DNA of 64,000 nt from JACVRW01 sp963814095 (GTDB lineage: Bacteria > Actinomycetota > Thermoleophilia > Solirubrobacterales > Thermoleophilaceae): contig CAWFBT010000002.1 of the NCBI GenBank assembly GCA_963814095.1, positions 62,001-126,000 of the forward strand, given 5' to 3'. Each line of letters begins with the position of its first letter. Position 1 is the first letter of the stretch. The notes under the pieces were generated by a model, which saw nothing but the letters and a program-made list of their open reading frames with translations, did no database searches and had not been told where the DNA came from. The translations under genes were made by a program, and so were the position numbers. This document shows, piece by piece, positions 35,719 to 42,898 of this stretch.

Positions 35719-36887
35719 CTGCGAGACGTGTCGATCTGCGCGGCCTCATCGCGCGCTTGGACGGTGTCCGCGATCGCCACCGCGACGAGCACTGCGGTCG
35801 ATCCCGCGATCGCAACCATCAGCGTGAACGGCGCGGTCGCGAAGGCCAGGATCGCTAGCGCGACGAGACCCAGAGGCCGCGAGCGGGGGATGTACCCGAC
35901 CGTCTCCCGCAGGAATACGACCTGGGCGAGCAGGAACAGCGCCGGCCCGCCGAAGGTGAGGATCGTGAAGCCGAGTGTCGGATCGTCACCGGGGTGGGCG
36001 ATCGCGAGCTCGTCACCGACGGCGATCCCGATCAGGGCGAGCACCATCAGCGTGAGCGTCACGGTGCCCCACCACCCGACCGCGCCCGCGTCGTCGGAAG
36101 TCTCGGCCACCTCGACGCCGATCCCCTCGGCTCGCTGGAAGTAACACCACCAGAGCGCGACGGTCCCCGTGAAGCCGATCGCAAGCGCGAGCAGGCGCTC
36201 GGCCTCGAATGGCTCGTCGGTGAACGCCGCGCCCATCGTCAGCACGGTTTCGCCCAGGGCGATCAGGAAGAACAGCCGAAAGCGCTCGATGAGATGGCCG
36301 CCCGCGATCTCGGTGTGCTCCAGGTCGATGGCTCGGCCCCGCCCCGGCAGCCAGTGCAGGGACGACACACCGACGTACGTAGCGGCCACCGCAAATCCCC
36401 AGAGCACGAGGCGAGCGTCGCCGTCGGCGATCGCGCCGGCCACCCATAGAACGCCGGTGAGCAGCTCCCAGACGAGGTCGTTCACGAAGTGCTCGCCGAG
36501 CCGGCGGCCGCGCAGCGCCACGATCAGGAAGACAGAGCGCCCGACCTGGAGGAGCAGGTAGCCGCTGACGAACAGCCATGCCCGCCCGTCGAACGCGTCC
36601 GGGATCGCGACGGACATCAGCAGGCTGGCGAACATCAGCCCGATGAGCAGCAGCTGCACCGGCCGCCGGTCCGGGTCGAGCCAGTTCGCCCCCCACGCGG
36701 TCATGTACCAGGCGTAGGTGACCGCGAGCGTCAGGATCACGGTCTCGGCACCCGTCCGCAGATCGACGTGCTCGACCAGGTGATGCGAGAGCTGCCCGAT
36801 CGCGAAGACGTAGACGAGGTCGAAGAAGAGCTCGAGCGGAGTAACGACTCGCTCCGCCCCCGGGGCCCGCGAAACGGCGATCCTCAT
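35703..36887 (-). CDS. Low-temperature-requirement-like membrane protein (LtrA)
   Basis: The 394-residue protein begins MRIAVSRAPGAERVVTPLELFFDLVYVFAIGQLSHHLVEH, which contains the LtrA motif (ELFFDLVYVFAI). It has about ten hydrophobic helices. The family is named after a Listeria cold-growth locus, and its biochemical role is unknown. I chose ATG 36885-36887; upstream codons are not family-like and overlap the divergent amidotransferase. The 3' end overlaps the uvrA2 stop by 16 bp. Confidence 0.87.
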
Positions 36888-36938
36888 CGCGGGGATCGTA
36901 TGGCTCTCGATCTGGCCCGGCTGGGATGATGCGTTCCA

Positions 36939-37775
36939 ATGTGTCGCTGGAACGCGTACAGCGGGCAGCCAATTGCGCTCGACGAGTTGCTTTTCCGTAC
37001 CGAGCACGGATTGATCGATCAGAGCCTCCATTCGCGCCTGGGCGCCGAGACGACGAATGGCGATGGCTTCGGACTCGGCTGGTACGTGCCGGGCATGGAG
37101 GACGCTCCCGGCCGCTTCCGCAGTGTCGAGCCGGCCTGGAACGACGCCAACCTGCGCGACCTGGCTCGCCACATCGAGTCACCTCTGTTCCTGGCGCACA
37201 TCCGGGCGGCGGTCGGGAGCCCGATTCAGGAGACGAACTGTCACCCCTTCCGCCACGGACGCTGGCTGTTCGTTCACAACGGCCTCCTGAACGGCTTCCA
37301 TGAGATGCGCAGGGACCTCGTGCTCGCGGTCGAGCCCTCGCTATTCGGCGGCATCGCCGGGTCGACCGACTCCGAGACCCTCTTCTACCTCGCGCTCAGC
37401 TTCGGGCTCGAGGACGACCCCCTCGGGGCGGTCGAGCGCGCCGTGGGGTTCGTCGAGGCGACCGCCGAACGTCACGGCATCGAGCACCCTGTCCAGATGA
37501 CGCTGGGATTCAGCGACGGGGCGCGACTGTGGGGGGTGCGCTACTCGACTGAAGGCAAGTCGCGGAGCCTGTTCGCGTCAGCGGACGTGAGCGCGCTTCG
37601 AAAGCTGCATCCGGACAACCCGCGACTGCAGCAGATGAGCGACAGCGATCACGTGATCGTCTCGGAGCCCCCGGGCGACCTCCCCGGGGCCTGGCTCGAG
37701 GTACCCGAGTCGACCACGGTGGTCATCGAGGGGGGCGCGCAAGAACAGGTGCCCTTCCGGCCCAGCCGGCCCTGA
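36939..37775 (+). CDS. Class II glutamine amidotransferase-like protein (YafJ/EgtC type)
   Basis: The 278-residue protein starts MCRWNAYSG, placing the catalytic cysteine at residue 2 after Met removal, as in Ntn amidohydrolases. Further marks are GDGFGLGWYVP, FLAHIRAAVGSPIQETNCHPF, FVHNGLLNGF and GSTDSETLFYLAL. All belong to the GATase-2 domain. No synthase domain is attached, so it may hydrolyse gamma-glutamyl bonds alone. The neighbours give no pathway. Confidence 0.9.
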   Translation: MCRWNAYSGQPIALDELLFRTEHGLIDQSLHSRLGAETTNGDGFGLGWYVPGMEDAPGRFRSVEPAWNDANLRDLARHIESPLFLAHIRAAVGSPIQETNCHPFRHGRWLFVHNGLLNGFHEMRRDLVLAVEPSLFGGIAGSTDSETLFYLALSFGLEDDPLGAVERAVGFVEATAERHGIEHPVQMTLGFSDGARLWGVRYSTEGKSRSLFASADVSALRKLHPDNPRLQQMSDSDHVIVSEPPGDLPGAWLEVPESTTVVIEGGAQEQVPFRPSRP

Positions 37776-37796
37776 CTCGCGGGCCGAGATCCTGCC

Positions 37797-38795
37797 TCAG
37801 CTCTTGCGGGCCCGGCTGGGCGCCACTCGCGGCGGTTCGTTCGGCTGCTTGGGATAGACGGGCGGCCAGGGCGCATCGAGCAGCCCCGCCGCCATGTCGC
37901 GCTCGTGCAGCTCGAGCAACGGCTCCAGTGACTGCGGCACGTCGTTGATCGCGGCCCACGGGTCGGCGCGGCCGGGAACGGTCGCGACCGTCAGCTCGTC
38001 CGGATCGACGTCGTGCAGCTCGTCCCAGCTCAACGGAGTCGACACCTGAGCGCCCACGCGGGGGCGTGCACACCAGGCGCCGAAGACGGTCTTGTGTGGC
38101 GCGTTCTGGTTGTAGTCGACGAAGATGCGCTCGCCCCGCTCCTCCTTCCACCAGGCGGCGGTGATCAGCTCGGGGCGCCGGCGCTCGAGCTCGCGCGCCA
38201 GCGCGACCGCCGCTGCGCGAACGGCGTACGAATCCCAGCGCGGCTCGAGCCGGACGTAGACGTGCAGCCCGCGGTTGCCGGTCGTCTTCGGGAAGGCCCC
38301 GATGCCGAGCTCGTCGAGCAGCAGCTTGAGCTCGGCCGCGGCCTGGACGGCCTCACCGAAGTCGGTCCCGGGCTGCGGGTCGAGGTCGAGTCGTAGCTCG
38401 TCCGTGTGGTCGGCGTCGGCGGCCAGGTACGGCCAGACGTGGAAGCCGAGGCACGCCATGTTCACCGCCCAGGCGACGTGTGCCAGGTCGGCTATTACGA
38501 GGGCGCGCGACGGGGTGCCGTTGACCGTCATGACGGTCGTCGTCTCGAGCCACTCCGGGACACCCTCGCCGACGCGCTTCTGGAAGAACGACGGCCCGCC
38601 CGCCCCCTGCGGGAAGCGCTGCATGAGCACCGGCCTGCCGCCCATCGTGCGCAGTAGCGGATCGGCGACGCTCAGGTAGTACTCGATGAGGTCGAGCTTG
38701 GTCTCGCCACGCTCTGGAAAAAGCACCTTGCCGGGGCTGGTGATCCGAACCTCATGGCCCCCGATCTCGAGCACCTGGACGTCCGCGGACGGCAC
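37797..38795 (-). CDS. Stand-alone LigD-type polymerase (AEP primase) domain
   Basis: The 332-residue protein matches the polymerase domain of LigD, which adds nucleotides, often ribonucleotides, at broken DNA ends. Key parts are SPGKVLFPERGETKLDLIEYY near the start and the metal-binding aspartates in ELRLDLDPQPGTDF. FPKTTGNRGLHVYVRL and ERIFVDYNQNAPHKTV follow. No ligase or nuclease domain is attached and no Ku gene is near. It starts at GTG 38793-38795. The divergent neighbour is a small zinc-ribbon protein. Confidence 0.92.
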   Translation of the reverse strand: MPSADVQVLEIGGHEVRITSPGKVLFPERGETKLDLIEYYLSVADPLLRTMGGRPVLMQRFPQGAGGPSFFQKRVGEGVPEWLETTTVMTVNGTPSRALVIADLAHVAWAVNMACLGFHVWPYLAADADHTDELRLDLDPQPGTDFGEAVQAAAELKLLLDELGIGAFPKTTGNRGLHVYVRLEPRWDSYAVRAAAVALARELERRRPELITAAWWKEERGERIFVDYNQNAPHKTVFGAWCARPRVGAQVSTPLSWDELHDVDPDELTVATVPGRADPWAAINDVPQSLEPLLELHERDMAAGLLDAPWPPVYPKQPNEPPRVAPSRARKS

Positions 38796-38840
38796 GCGGC
38801 CAACCGTACCTGCTCGAAAGGGGTAGCCGTGCGGACGCAA

Positions 38841-39209
38841 ATGCGTGAGACTGGGGTCTCGAACGACCTGGCCCCGTTCATGTTCAAGCGCTTGTTTCGA
38901 CGTCGGCCGGCGTCGCTCGCGGACTGTCCCGCGTGCGGAGCCGATTTCGTCCACCCGGTGGAGTGGAGCGCGAGTGGCTGCGATCACTGGCGGATGCTGC
39001 TGCGCTGCGGGGCATGCCATGTGCGCCGCGAGGCGATCGTCTGCAATCTCGACGCAGCTCAGTTCGATCGCGATCTCGACGTCGCCGAGGCGCACATCCG
39101 GCGCGAGGCCGACCTGCTCGGCCACGAGCAGCTGGCCGCGCAGACCGAGCTCTTCGTCGCCGCTCTCGAGCTCGACCTGATCGACGCCGAGGACTTCGCC
39201 GACTCCTGA
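38841..39209 (+). CDS. Small zinc-ribbon protein of unknown function
   Basis: The 122-residue protein has two Cys-x-x-Cys pairs, CPACGADFV and CGACHVRRE, spaced as a zinc ribbon (about 34-65). A predicted helical acidic C-terminus (DRDLDVAEAHIRREADLLGHEQLAAQTELF) follows. The start is uncertain; ATG 38841 and ATG 38880 are both possible, and no ribosome site is clear. It is divergent from the LigD-type gene, with 45 bases between the starts. I do not recognise the family. Confidence 0.6.
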   Translation: MRETGVSNDLAPFMFKRLFRRRPASLADCPACGADFVHPVEWSASGCDHWRMLLRCGACHVRREAIVCNLDAAQFDRDLDVAEAHIRREADLLGHEQLAAQTELFVAALELDLIDAEDFADS

Positions 39210-39220
39210 GGGGCCGTCTT

Positions 39221-39429
39221 ACCAGCGGGCGTCAGCTGCTCGACCACGACCCGCCACTCCTCCCAGGTCGCGTCGATCTCCTGGAAGTAGCGGCGAATGC
39301 CCCCGTGGCCGCTGTAGGGCCTGGCGTCGAGCTGCGCCATCAGGGAATAGAACTCGACCTCGGGGTGGCACACCTCGAGGGCGGCGTCCAGGTCGCGCGC
39401 TGTGATCGCGTCCGCAAACGAGCGCTCCC
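39221..39429 (-). pseudogene. N-terminal half of a SnoaL/NTF2-like protein, inverted
   Basis: Read on the minus strand this segment encodes FADAITARDLDAALEVCHPEVEFYS, then PYSGHGGIRRYFQEIDATWEEWR and VVVEQLTP. This is the first half of a SnoaL-like (NTF2-fold) protein. It has no start codon of its own and then runs on into the antisense of the zinc-ribbon gene. The missing second half lies head to head on the plus strand from 39430. Short inverted repeats (GGCCGTC at 39212-39218, GACGGCC at 39430-39436) mark the two ends. Confidence 0.75.
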
Positions 39430-39609
39430 GACGGCCGCGTCGTGATCGTCATGTCGACGCACATGCGCGGTAAGGAGAGCGGCGTCCCATTCACCCAGCG
39501 AATCGCAAACCTGTGGGAGTTCAAGGACGAGAAGCTCCTGCGCGCCACCCTCTACCGGGATCCCGCGGACGCGATGCGGGCGATCGAAGCTTCACCCGGT
39601 GAGGGGTAG
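39430..39609 (+). pseudogene. C-terminal half of the same SnoaL/NTF2-like protein
   Basis: The 59 codons encode DGRVVIVMSTHMRGKESG, then FTQRIANLWEFKDEKLLRATLYRDPADAMRAIE and a stop. This is the normal last half of a SnoaL-like domain. It follows directly on the inverted N-terminal half. The segment inverted between the 7-bp repeats would bring the halves together, but one base out of frame, so the gene has probably decayed. Confidence 0.75.
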
Positions 39610-39615
39610 CGCGGC

Positions 39616-40278
39616 CTAGGGCGCGGTATACGCGTCCGGATCGCGCAGGAACCGGCGGGCGCAGTCGTGCGAGCAGAAGCGGTAGAGCACGTCCCGGTGC
39701 CGCAGCGTGCCGGCCTCGCGGCCGTCCGCAACCAGCATGCGGCAGACGGGGTCGACGTCGTGGGCCACGCGGCTGCGCTCGTCGGCCACGGCGACGTAGA
39801 GCGGCACCAGCGCGGTCACGTTGCGCATGCGCTGGTGACCGCGGCTCTGGAACTCGACTCCAGCGAGGTCGCCGGCCTCGTCGCGCACGGCGTCCGTGAC
39901 GAGCACCTCGCCGCCGGCTGCAACGCCGGCGACGCGCGCCGCCAGGTTCACCGTTGCACCGAACCAGTCGCCCTCGCGGAGGATGGCGGGACCGTGGTGC
40001 ATCCCGACCCGGACGGCGGGGAAGCCGTGCCCGGCCATCACGTCGTGCGCCGCCGTGAGCCCGAGCAGCACCGCCTCGGACGGCTCGACGTGGCGGACCA
40101 TCACCGCGTCGCCGATCGTCTTGATCAGCTCGCCGCCGCTCGCTCGAGTGGCTTCCGCCATCTCGCTGCAGAACGTCGCGGCGAGCTCGGCCGCGTCCGC
40201 GTCGCCGTGCGCCTCGGTCAGCGCCGTGTAGCCGGCGATGTCGGCGAAGACGAAGGTGCCGCCCTCGTGCTCGGTCAT
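39616..40278 (-). CDS. Class III nucleotidyl cyclase fused to a YHS metal-binding domain
   Basis: The 220-residue protein has a cyclase domain (about 7-150). The metal aspartates are D13 (FVFADIAGYTAL) and D57 (KTIGDAVMV), a lysine at 53 suggests ATP preference, and the Asn/Arg pair lies in ATVNLAARVAG. The C-terminus (about 175-218) is a YHS/TRASH-like domain, DPVCRMLV with FCSHDCARRFLRDPDAY, which binds heavy metals such as copper in other proteins. A metal-gated cAMP signal is a reasonable guess. The start faces a small membrane protein across a CsoR-type operator. Confidence 0.88.
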   Translation of the reverse strand: MTEHEGGTFVFADIAGYTALTEAHGDADAAELAATFCSEMAEATRASGGELIKTIGDAVMVRHVEPSEAVLLGLTAAHDVMAGHGFPAVRVGMHHGPAILREGDWFGATVNLAARVAGVAAGGEVLVTDAVRDEAGDLAGVEFQSRGHQRMRNVTALVPLYVAVADERSRVAHDVDPVCRMLVADGREAGTLRHRDVLYRFCSHDCARRFLRDPDAYTAP

Positions 40279-40332
40279 GGGACGACGGTACTCATCGGCG
40301 TGTGACGTTGGTCACGCGACGTGGACTCGGGG

Positions 40333-40361
40333 TTGACGGGCTCCCACCGTCTGGCTACGGT
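40333..40361 (+). promoter_or_regulatory. Candidate promoter before the CsoR-type operator
   Basis: TTGACG (40333-40338) and TACGGT (40356-40361) are separated by 17 bases. The predicted start of transcription lies just before the operator-like palindrome at 40372. Assignment by eye. Confidence 0.5.
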
Positions 40362-40371
40362 GCCTCACCAG

Positions 40372-40388
40372 ATACCCCTAGGGGGTAT
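40372..40388. promoter_or_regulatory. CsoR/RcnR-type operator (ATACCCC-TA-GGGGGTAT)
   Basis: This 17-base near-palindrome has the AT-flanked C-tract/G-tract shape of CsoR-family (copper or formaldehyde sensing) operators in actinobacteria. It sits immediately downstream of a TTGACG/TACGGT promoter and 27 bases before the membrane-protein start, so a bound repressor would block it. The divergent YHS-cyclase starts 93 bases to the left. No csoR gene is in the window. Confidence 0.65.
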
Positions 40389-40415
40389 ATCAACAGCGAC
40401 ACGAAGGGAGCCCTC

Positions 40416-40844
40416 ATGAACAAGTCCACCCGCCACTTCATCCGCCATTACGCCGAGATGGTCGCCGCGATGTTCCTCGGCATGGGCGTGCTGTTCGCGC
40501 CCGCGCTGGTGGCGTTTGGCGCGGCCGGCGTGAGCTCGAGTGAGCTCCGAAGCGACGCCCCCGCGCTGCTGCTGCTCGGTATGGGAGTGACCATGACGTT
40601 GCCGATGGTCGCGTGGATGCGCTATCGCGGTCACGGCCGGGCCGCTTCGAACGAGATGGCAGCGTCGATGCTGATCCCGACCGCCGGCGTGATCGCGCTG
40701 CTCGGTGCGGGCCTCGTCGACGACGTCGGCACGCTGCTGATGGTCGAGCACGTGGTCATGCTGCCCGCCATGCTCGTCGCGATGCTCTTGCGCCGCGACG
40801 AGTATCTCGGCGGGCCGCGCGCTCAGGCCGTCTTCACCCGGTAG
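40416..40844 (+). CDS. Small integral membrane protein, probably copper/metal-responsive
   Basis: The 142-residue protein has four likely helices (about 13-33, 48-64, 80-100, 108-126). It begins MNKSTRHFIRHYAEMVAAMFLGMG, a start I associate with actinobacterial proteins next to copper ATPases. Methionines and a His are unusually frequent in the helices (MEHVVMLPAMLVAMLL-like). The CsoR-type site before it suggests control by copper. The function is not established. GGGAG precedes the ATG 40416. Confidence 0.7.
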   Translation: MNKSTRHFIRHYAEMVAAMFLGMGVLFAPALVAFGAAGVSSSELRSDAPALLLLGMGVTMTLPMVAWMRYRGHGRAASNEMAASMLIPTAGVIALLGAGLVDDVGTLLMVEHVVMLPAMLVAMLLRRDEYLGGPRAQAVFTR

Positions 40845-41422
40845 TCGATGAAGGTCGCGAACGCCGACTGGCGCACGCCCAGGTGCTCGAGCTCCAGCGA
40901 CTTGCCGAAGCCGTCGAACAGGCGCTTGCCGTCGCCGAGGACGAGGGGCGCGACGACGATGCTGAGCTCGTCGACCAGACCTGCGTCGAGCGCCTGGCGA
41001 ATCACGTCCGCTCCGCCCATGACGTTGACGTCCTTGCCGTCCGCCGCCTCGCGTGCGCCCTCGACCGCCTCCTCGACGCCGGCGACGAACTTGAAGTGGC
41101 CGCCGTCCGGCTCCTCCTCGGGGCGGTGCGTGACGATGAAGAAGGGCAGCCCAAACGGGTTCTCGTCGCCCCAGTGGCGGGCGGCTTCGTAGGTCCAGCG
41201 CCCGCCGACCACGGCGCCGACCCTCGAGCTGACCTCGGCGAGCCACTCGGCGTCCGGGCCGGTTGGCTCGCCGCGTGGCTCCTCCTCGTAGGACCAGGGG
41301 CCGCCGAACACCCAGTAGTGCAGGCGCTCGCCACCCTCTCCCAAACCCTTGGCGGGACCGTCGTCCGGTCCTGCGATGTAGCCGTCGACCGACATGGTGA
41401 TGCTGGCAATGACCTTGCTCAT
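40823..41422 (-). CDS. Dihydrofolate-reductase-family protein (RibD C-terminal-like)
   Basis: The 199-residue protein starts MSKVIASITMSVDGYIAGPDDGPAKGLGEGG, the typical DHFR-like/RibD-C start. It contains VVGGRWTYEAARHWGD, KDVNVMGGADVIRQALDAGLVDEL and GDGKRLFDGFG. These small NADPH reductases are related to DHFR and to 5-amino-6-(5-phosphoribosylamino)uracil reductase, but the substrates of stand-alone forms are unknown. The start is ATG 41420-41422. The 3' end overlaps that of the membrane protein by 22 bp. Confidence 0.88.
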   Translation of the reverse strand: MSKVIASITMSVDGYIAGPDDGPAKGLGEGGERLHYWVFGGPWSYEEEPRGEPTGPDAEWLAEVSSRVGAVVGGRWTYEAARHWGDENPFGLPFFIVTHRPEEEPDGGHFKFVAGVEEAVEGAREAADGKDVNVMGGADVIRQALDAGLVDELSIVVAPLVLGDGKRLFDGFGKSLELEHLGVRQSAFATFIDYRVKTA

Positions 41423-41479
41423 GGCCTTGAGACCGCTCGGGCGGGCCCGATTCATCGCGCGGCGCTTAGGATCGCGACC

Positions 41480-42028
41480 GTGCCGCCGAATTCTGGCCGG
41501 GTTGTTCTGCGTCGCGCACGCCCGAGCGACCGCGCGGAGTTCATCGAGCTCATGCGCCGCAGCCGCGGGCATCTGCGTCCCTGGATCTACGCACCCGAGA
41601 CGTCCGGCGCCTTCGACGAGTTGATCCGGCGGGGCCGCACCGACGAGTACGAGTTCCTCCTGATGTGCCTGAGGGACGGGGGCGCCATCGCAGCGTCGTT
41701 CAACTTCTCGCAGATCTTCCGCGGCGGTTTCCAGAGCGCCTGCCTCGGCTTCGCCGCCGGGGAGTCGTACGCAGGGCGTGGCCTGATGACGGAGGGCCTG
41801 GACCTGGCGCTGCGGCACGCGTTCCGGACCCTTCGACTCCACCGCGTCGAGGCGAACGTGCAGCCCGCCAACGAGCGCTCCAAGGCTCTGGTCAAGCGCT
41901 GCGGCTTCCGCCTCGAGGGCTTCTCGCCCCGCTACCTGAAGGTCGGTGGGGGCTGGCGCGACCACGAGCGCTACGCGGTCACGGCCGAGGACTGGAAAGC
42001 GGCGCGCCGAGCGCGGGGCTCGGCCTGA
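41480..42028 (+). CDS. GNAT N-acetyltransferase, RimJ/RimL type
   Basis: The 182-residue protein carries the acetyl-CoA-binding region CLGFAAGESYAGRGLMTEGLDLALRHAFRTLRLHRVEANVQPANERSKALVKRCGF. This matches ribosomal-protein-alanine acetyltransferases. The start is GTG 41480. A long open frame continues upstream but is antisense to the DHFR-like gene. It acts in the cytosol on protein N-termini or small molecules. The neighbours give no substrate. Confidence 0.88.
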   Translation: MPPNSGRVVLRRARPSDRAEFIELMRRSRGHLRPWIYAPETSGAFDELIRRGRTDEYEFLLMCLRDGGAIAASFNFSQIFRGGFQSACLGFAAGESYAGRGLMTEGLDLALRHAFRTLRLHRVEANVQPANERSKALVKRCGFRLEGFSPRYLKVGGGWRDHERYAVTAEDWKAARRARGSA

Positions 42029-42038
42029 GCCGCCCGTC

Positions 42039-42854
42039 CTACTCGGCGCCGACGAGCAGCCTGTCGAGCCCCCGCGTGAGCCCGACCAGCTCGGGCGCCC
42101 GCCGCGCAGCGAGCAGCGTCCCCGCCACGTAGGGCTCAGGCGTGCCGCCGGCGTCGTGGCGGATCGTCAGGCGCTCGTCGGGCAGGCCGAAGATGATCTC
42201 GGTCGAGACCACGAAGCTCGGAACGCGGACGGAGTGCACCTGGGTGCCGGCGATCGGCGCCCCGCGCGCCTCCTGCGGCCCGTGCAGGTCCTGGATTGGA
42301 TGGCCGAGCTCCGGCCGGCGCTGCTCGCCCAGGCGCTCGGCGAGCTCGCGGGCCGTCCCGCTCGGGACGTCCGGCTTGGTGGCGCTCGCGTAGTCGATGA
42401 CCTCCCAGTGCGGCAGGTGGCGCGCCGCGAGCAGGGCCCCCGCCTGGCACATCGCGGCCGTGAGCGAGAAGTTGCCCGACGCCACCACGCCAACGGAGCG
42501 CAGGCGGGCCGCCCCGTCCAGCTCCGCGTAATCGTCCGCGGTCAGGCCCGACGTGCCGATCACCACGGCGACGCCGGCTTCGATCGCGGCCAGGGCGTTC
42601 GCCTTGACCACCGCCACCGAGGTGAAGTCGATCAGCACATCGACGCCGGCGAGCGCCGTGCCGGCGGTCTCGTGGACCGGGACGTCGAGCGCCTCGTGGC
42701 CGATTGCCTCGCCCAGGTCTCGGCCCGCCGCAGAGCGGCTGACGGCCGAACGCAGCGTCAGGTCCGGGGCGTCGAGGACACCCTGCACGAGTGCACGCCC
42801 GGTCCAGCCCGTCGCCCCCGCGACGCACACCGACAGCCTTCTTCCACTTTGCAT
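42039..42854 (-). CDS. Dihydrodipicolinate-reductase-like protein lacking the His-His motif
   Basis: The 271-residue protein has the DapB cofactor motif CVAGATGWTGRALVQGVL (about 9-26). It also has VLIDFTSVAVVKAN, VIGTSGLTADDYAEL and VVASGNFSLTAAMCQ, as in DapB. At the active site, classical DapB has a Glu-x-His-His-x3-Lys stretch before the SGTA loop. Here the region reads VIDYASATKPDVPSGTARELA, so Lys and SGTA remain but the catalytic His pair is absent. It may be a reductase with another substrate. The start is ATG 42852-42854. Confidence 0.8.
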   Translation of the reverse strand: MQSGRRLSVCVAGATGWTGRALVQGVLDAPDLTLRSAVSRSAAGRDLGEAIGHEALDVPVHETAGTALAGVDVLIDFTSVAVVKANALAAIEAGVAVVIGTSGLTADDYAELDGAARLRSVGVVASGNFSLTAAMCQAGALLAARHLPHWEVIDYASATKPDVPSGTARELAERLGEQRRPELGHPIQDLHGPQEARGAPIAGTQVHSVRVPSFVVSTEIIFGLPDERLTIRHDAGGTPEPYVAGTLLAARRAPELVGLTRGLDRLLVGAE

Positions 42855-42898
42855 GCCCGCATCATCCCGGCGGCGCACCGGGTAAGCCTGGCTGAGCC

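Noticed and set aside
39580..39600. A third copy of the TCACCCGGGTGA palindrome (TTCACCCGGTGAGG)
   Set aside because: It lacks one G, is not palindromic over 12 bases and lies inside the broken SnoaL coding remnant.
40613..42028. A 471-codon plus-strand frame ending in the GNAT domain
   Set aside because: Only the last 182 codons are protein-like. The first part is antisense to the DHFR-like gene.
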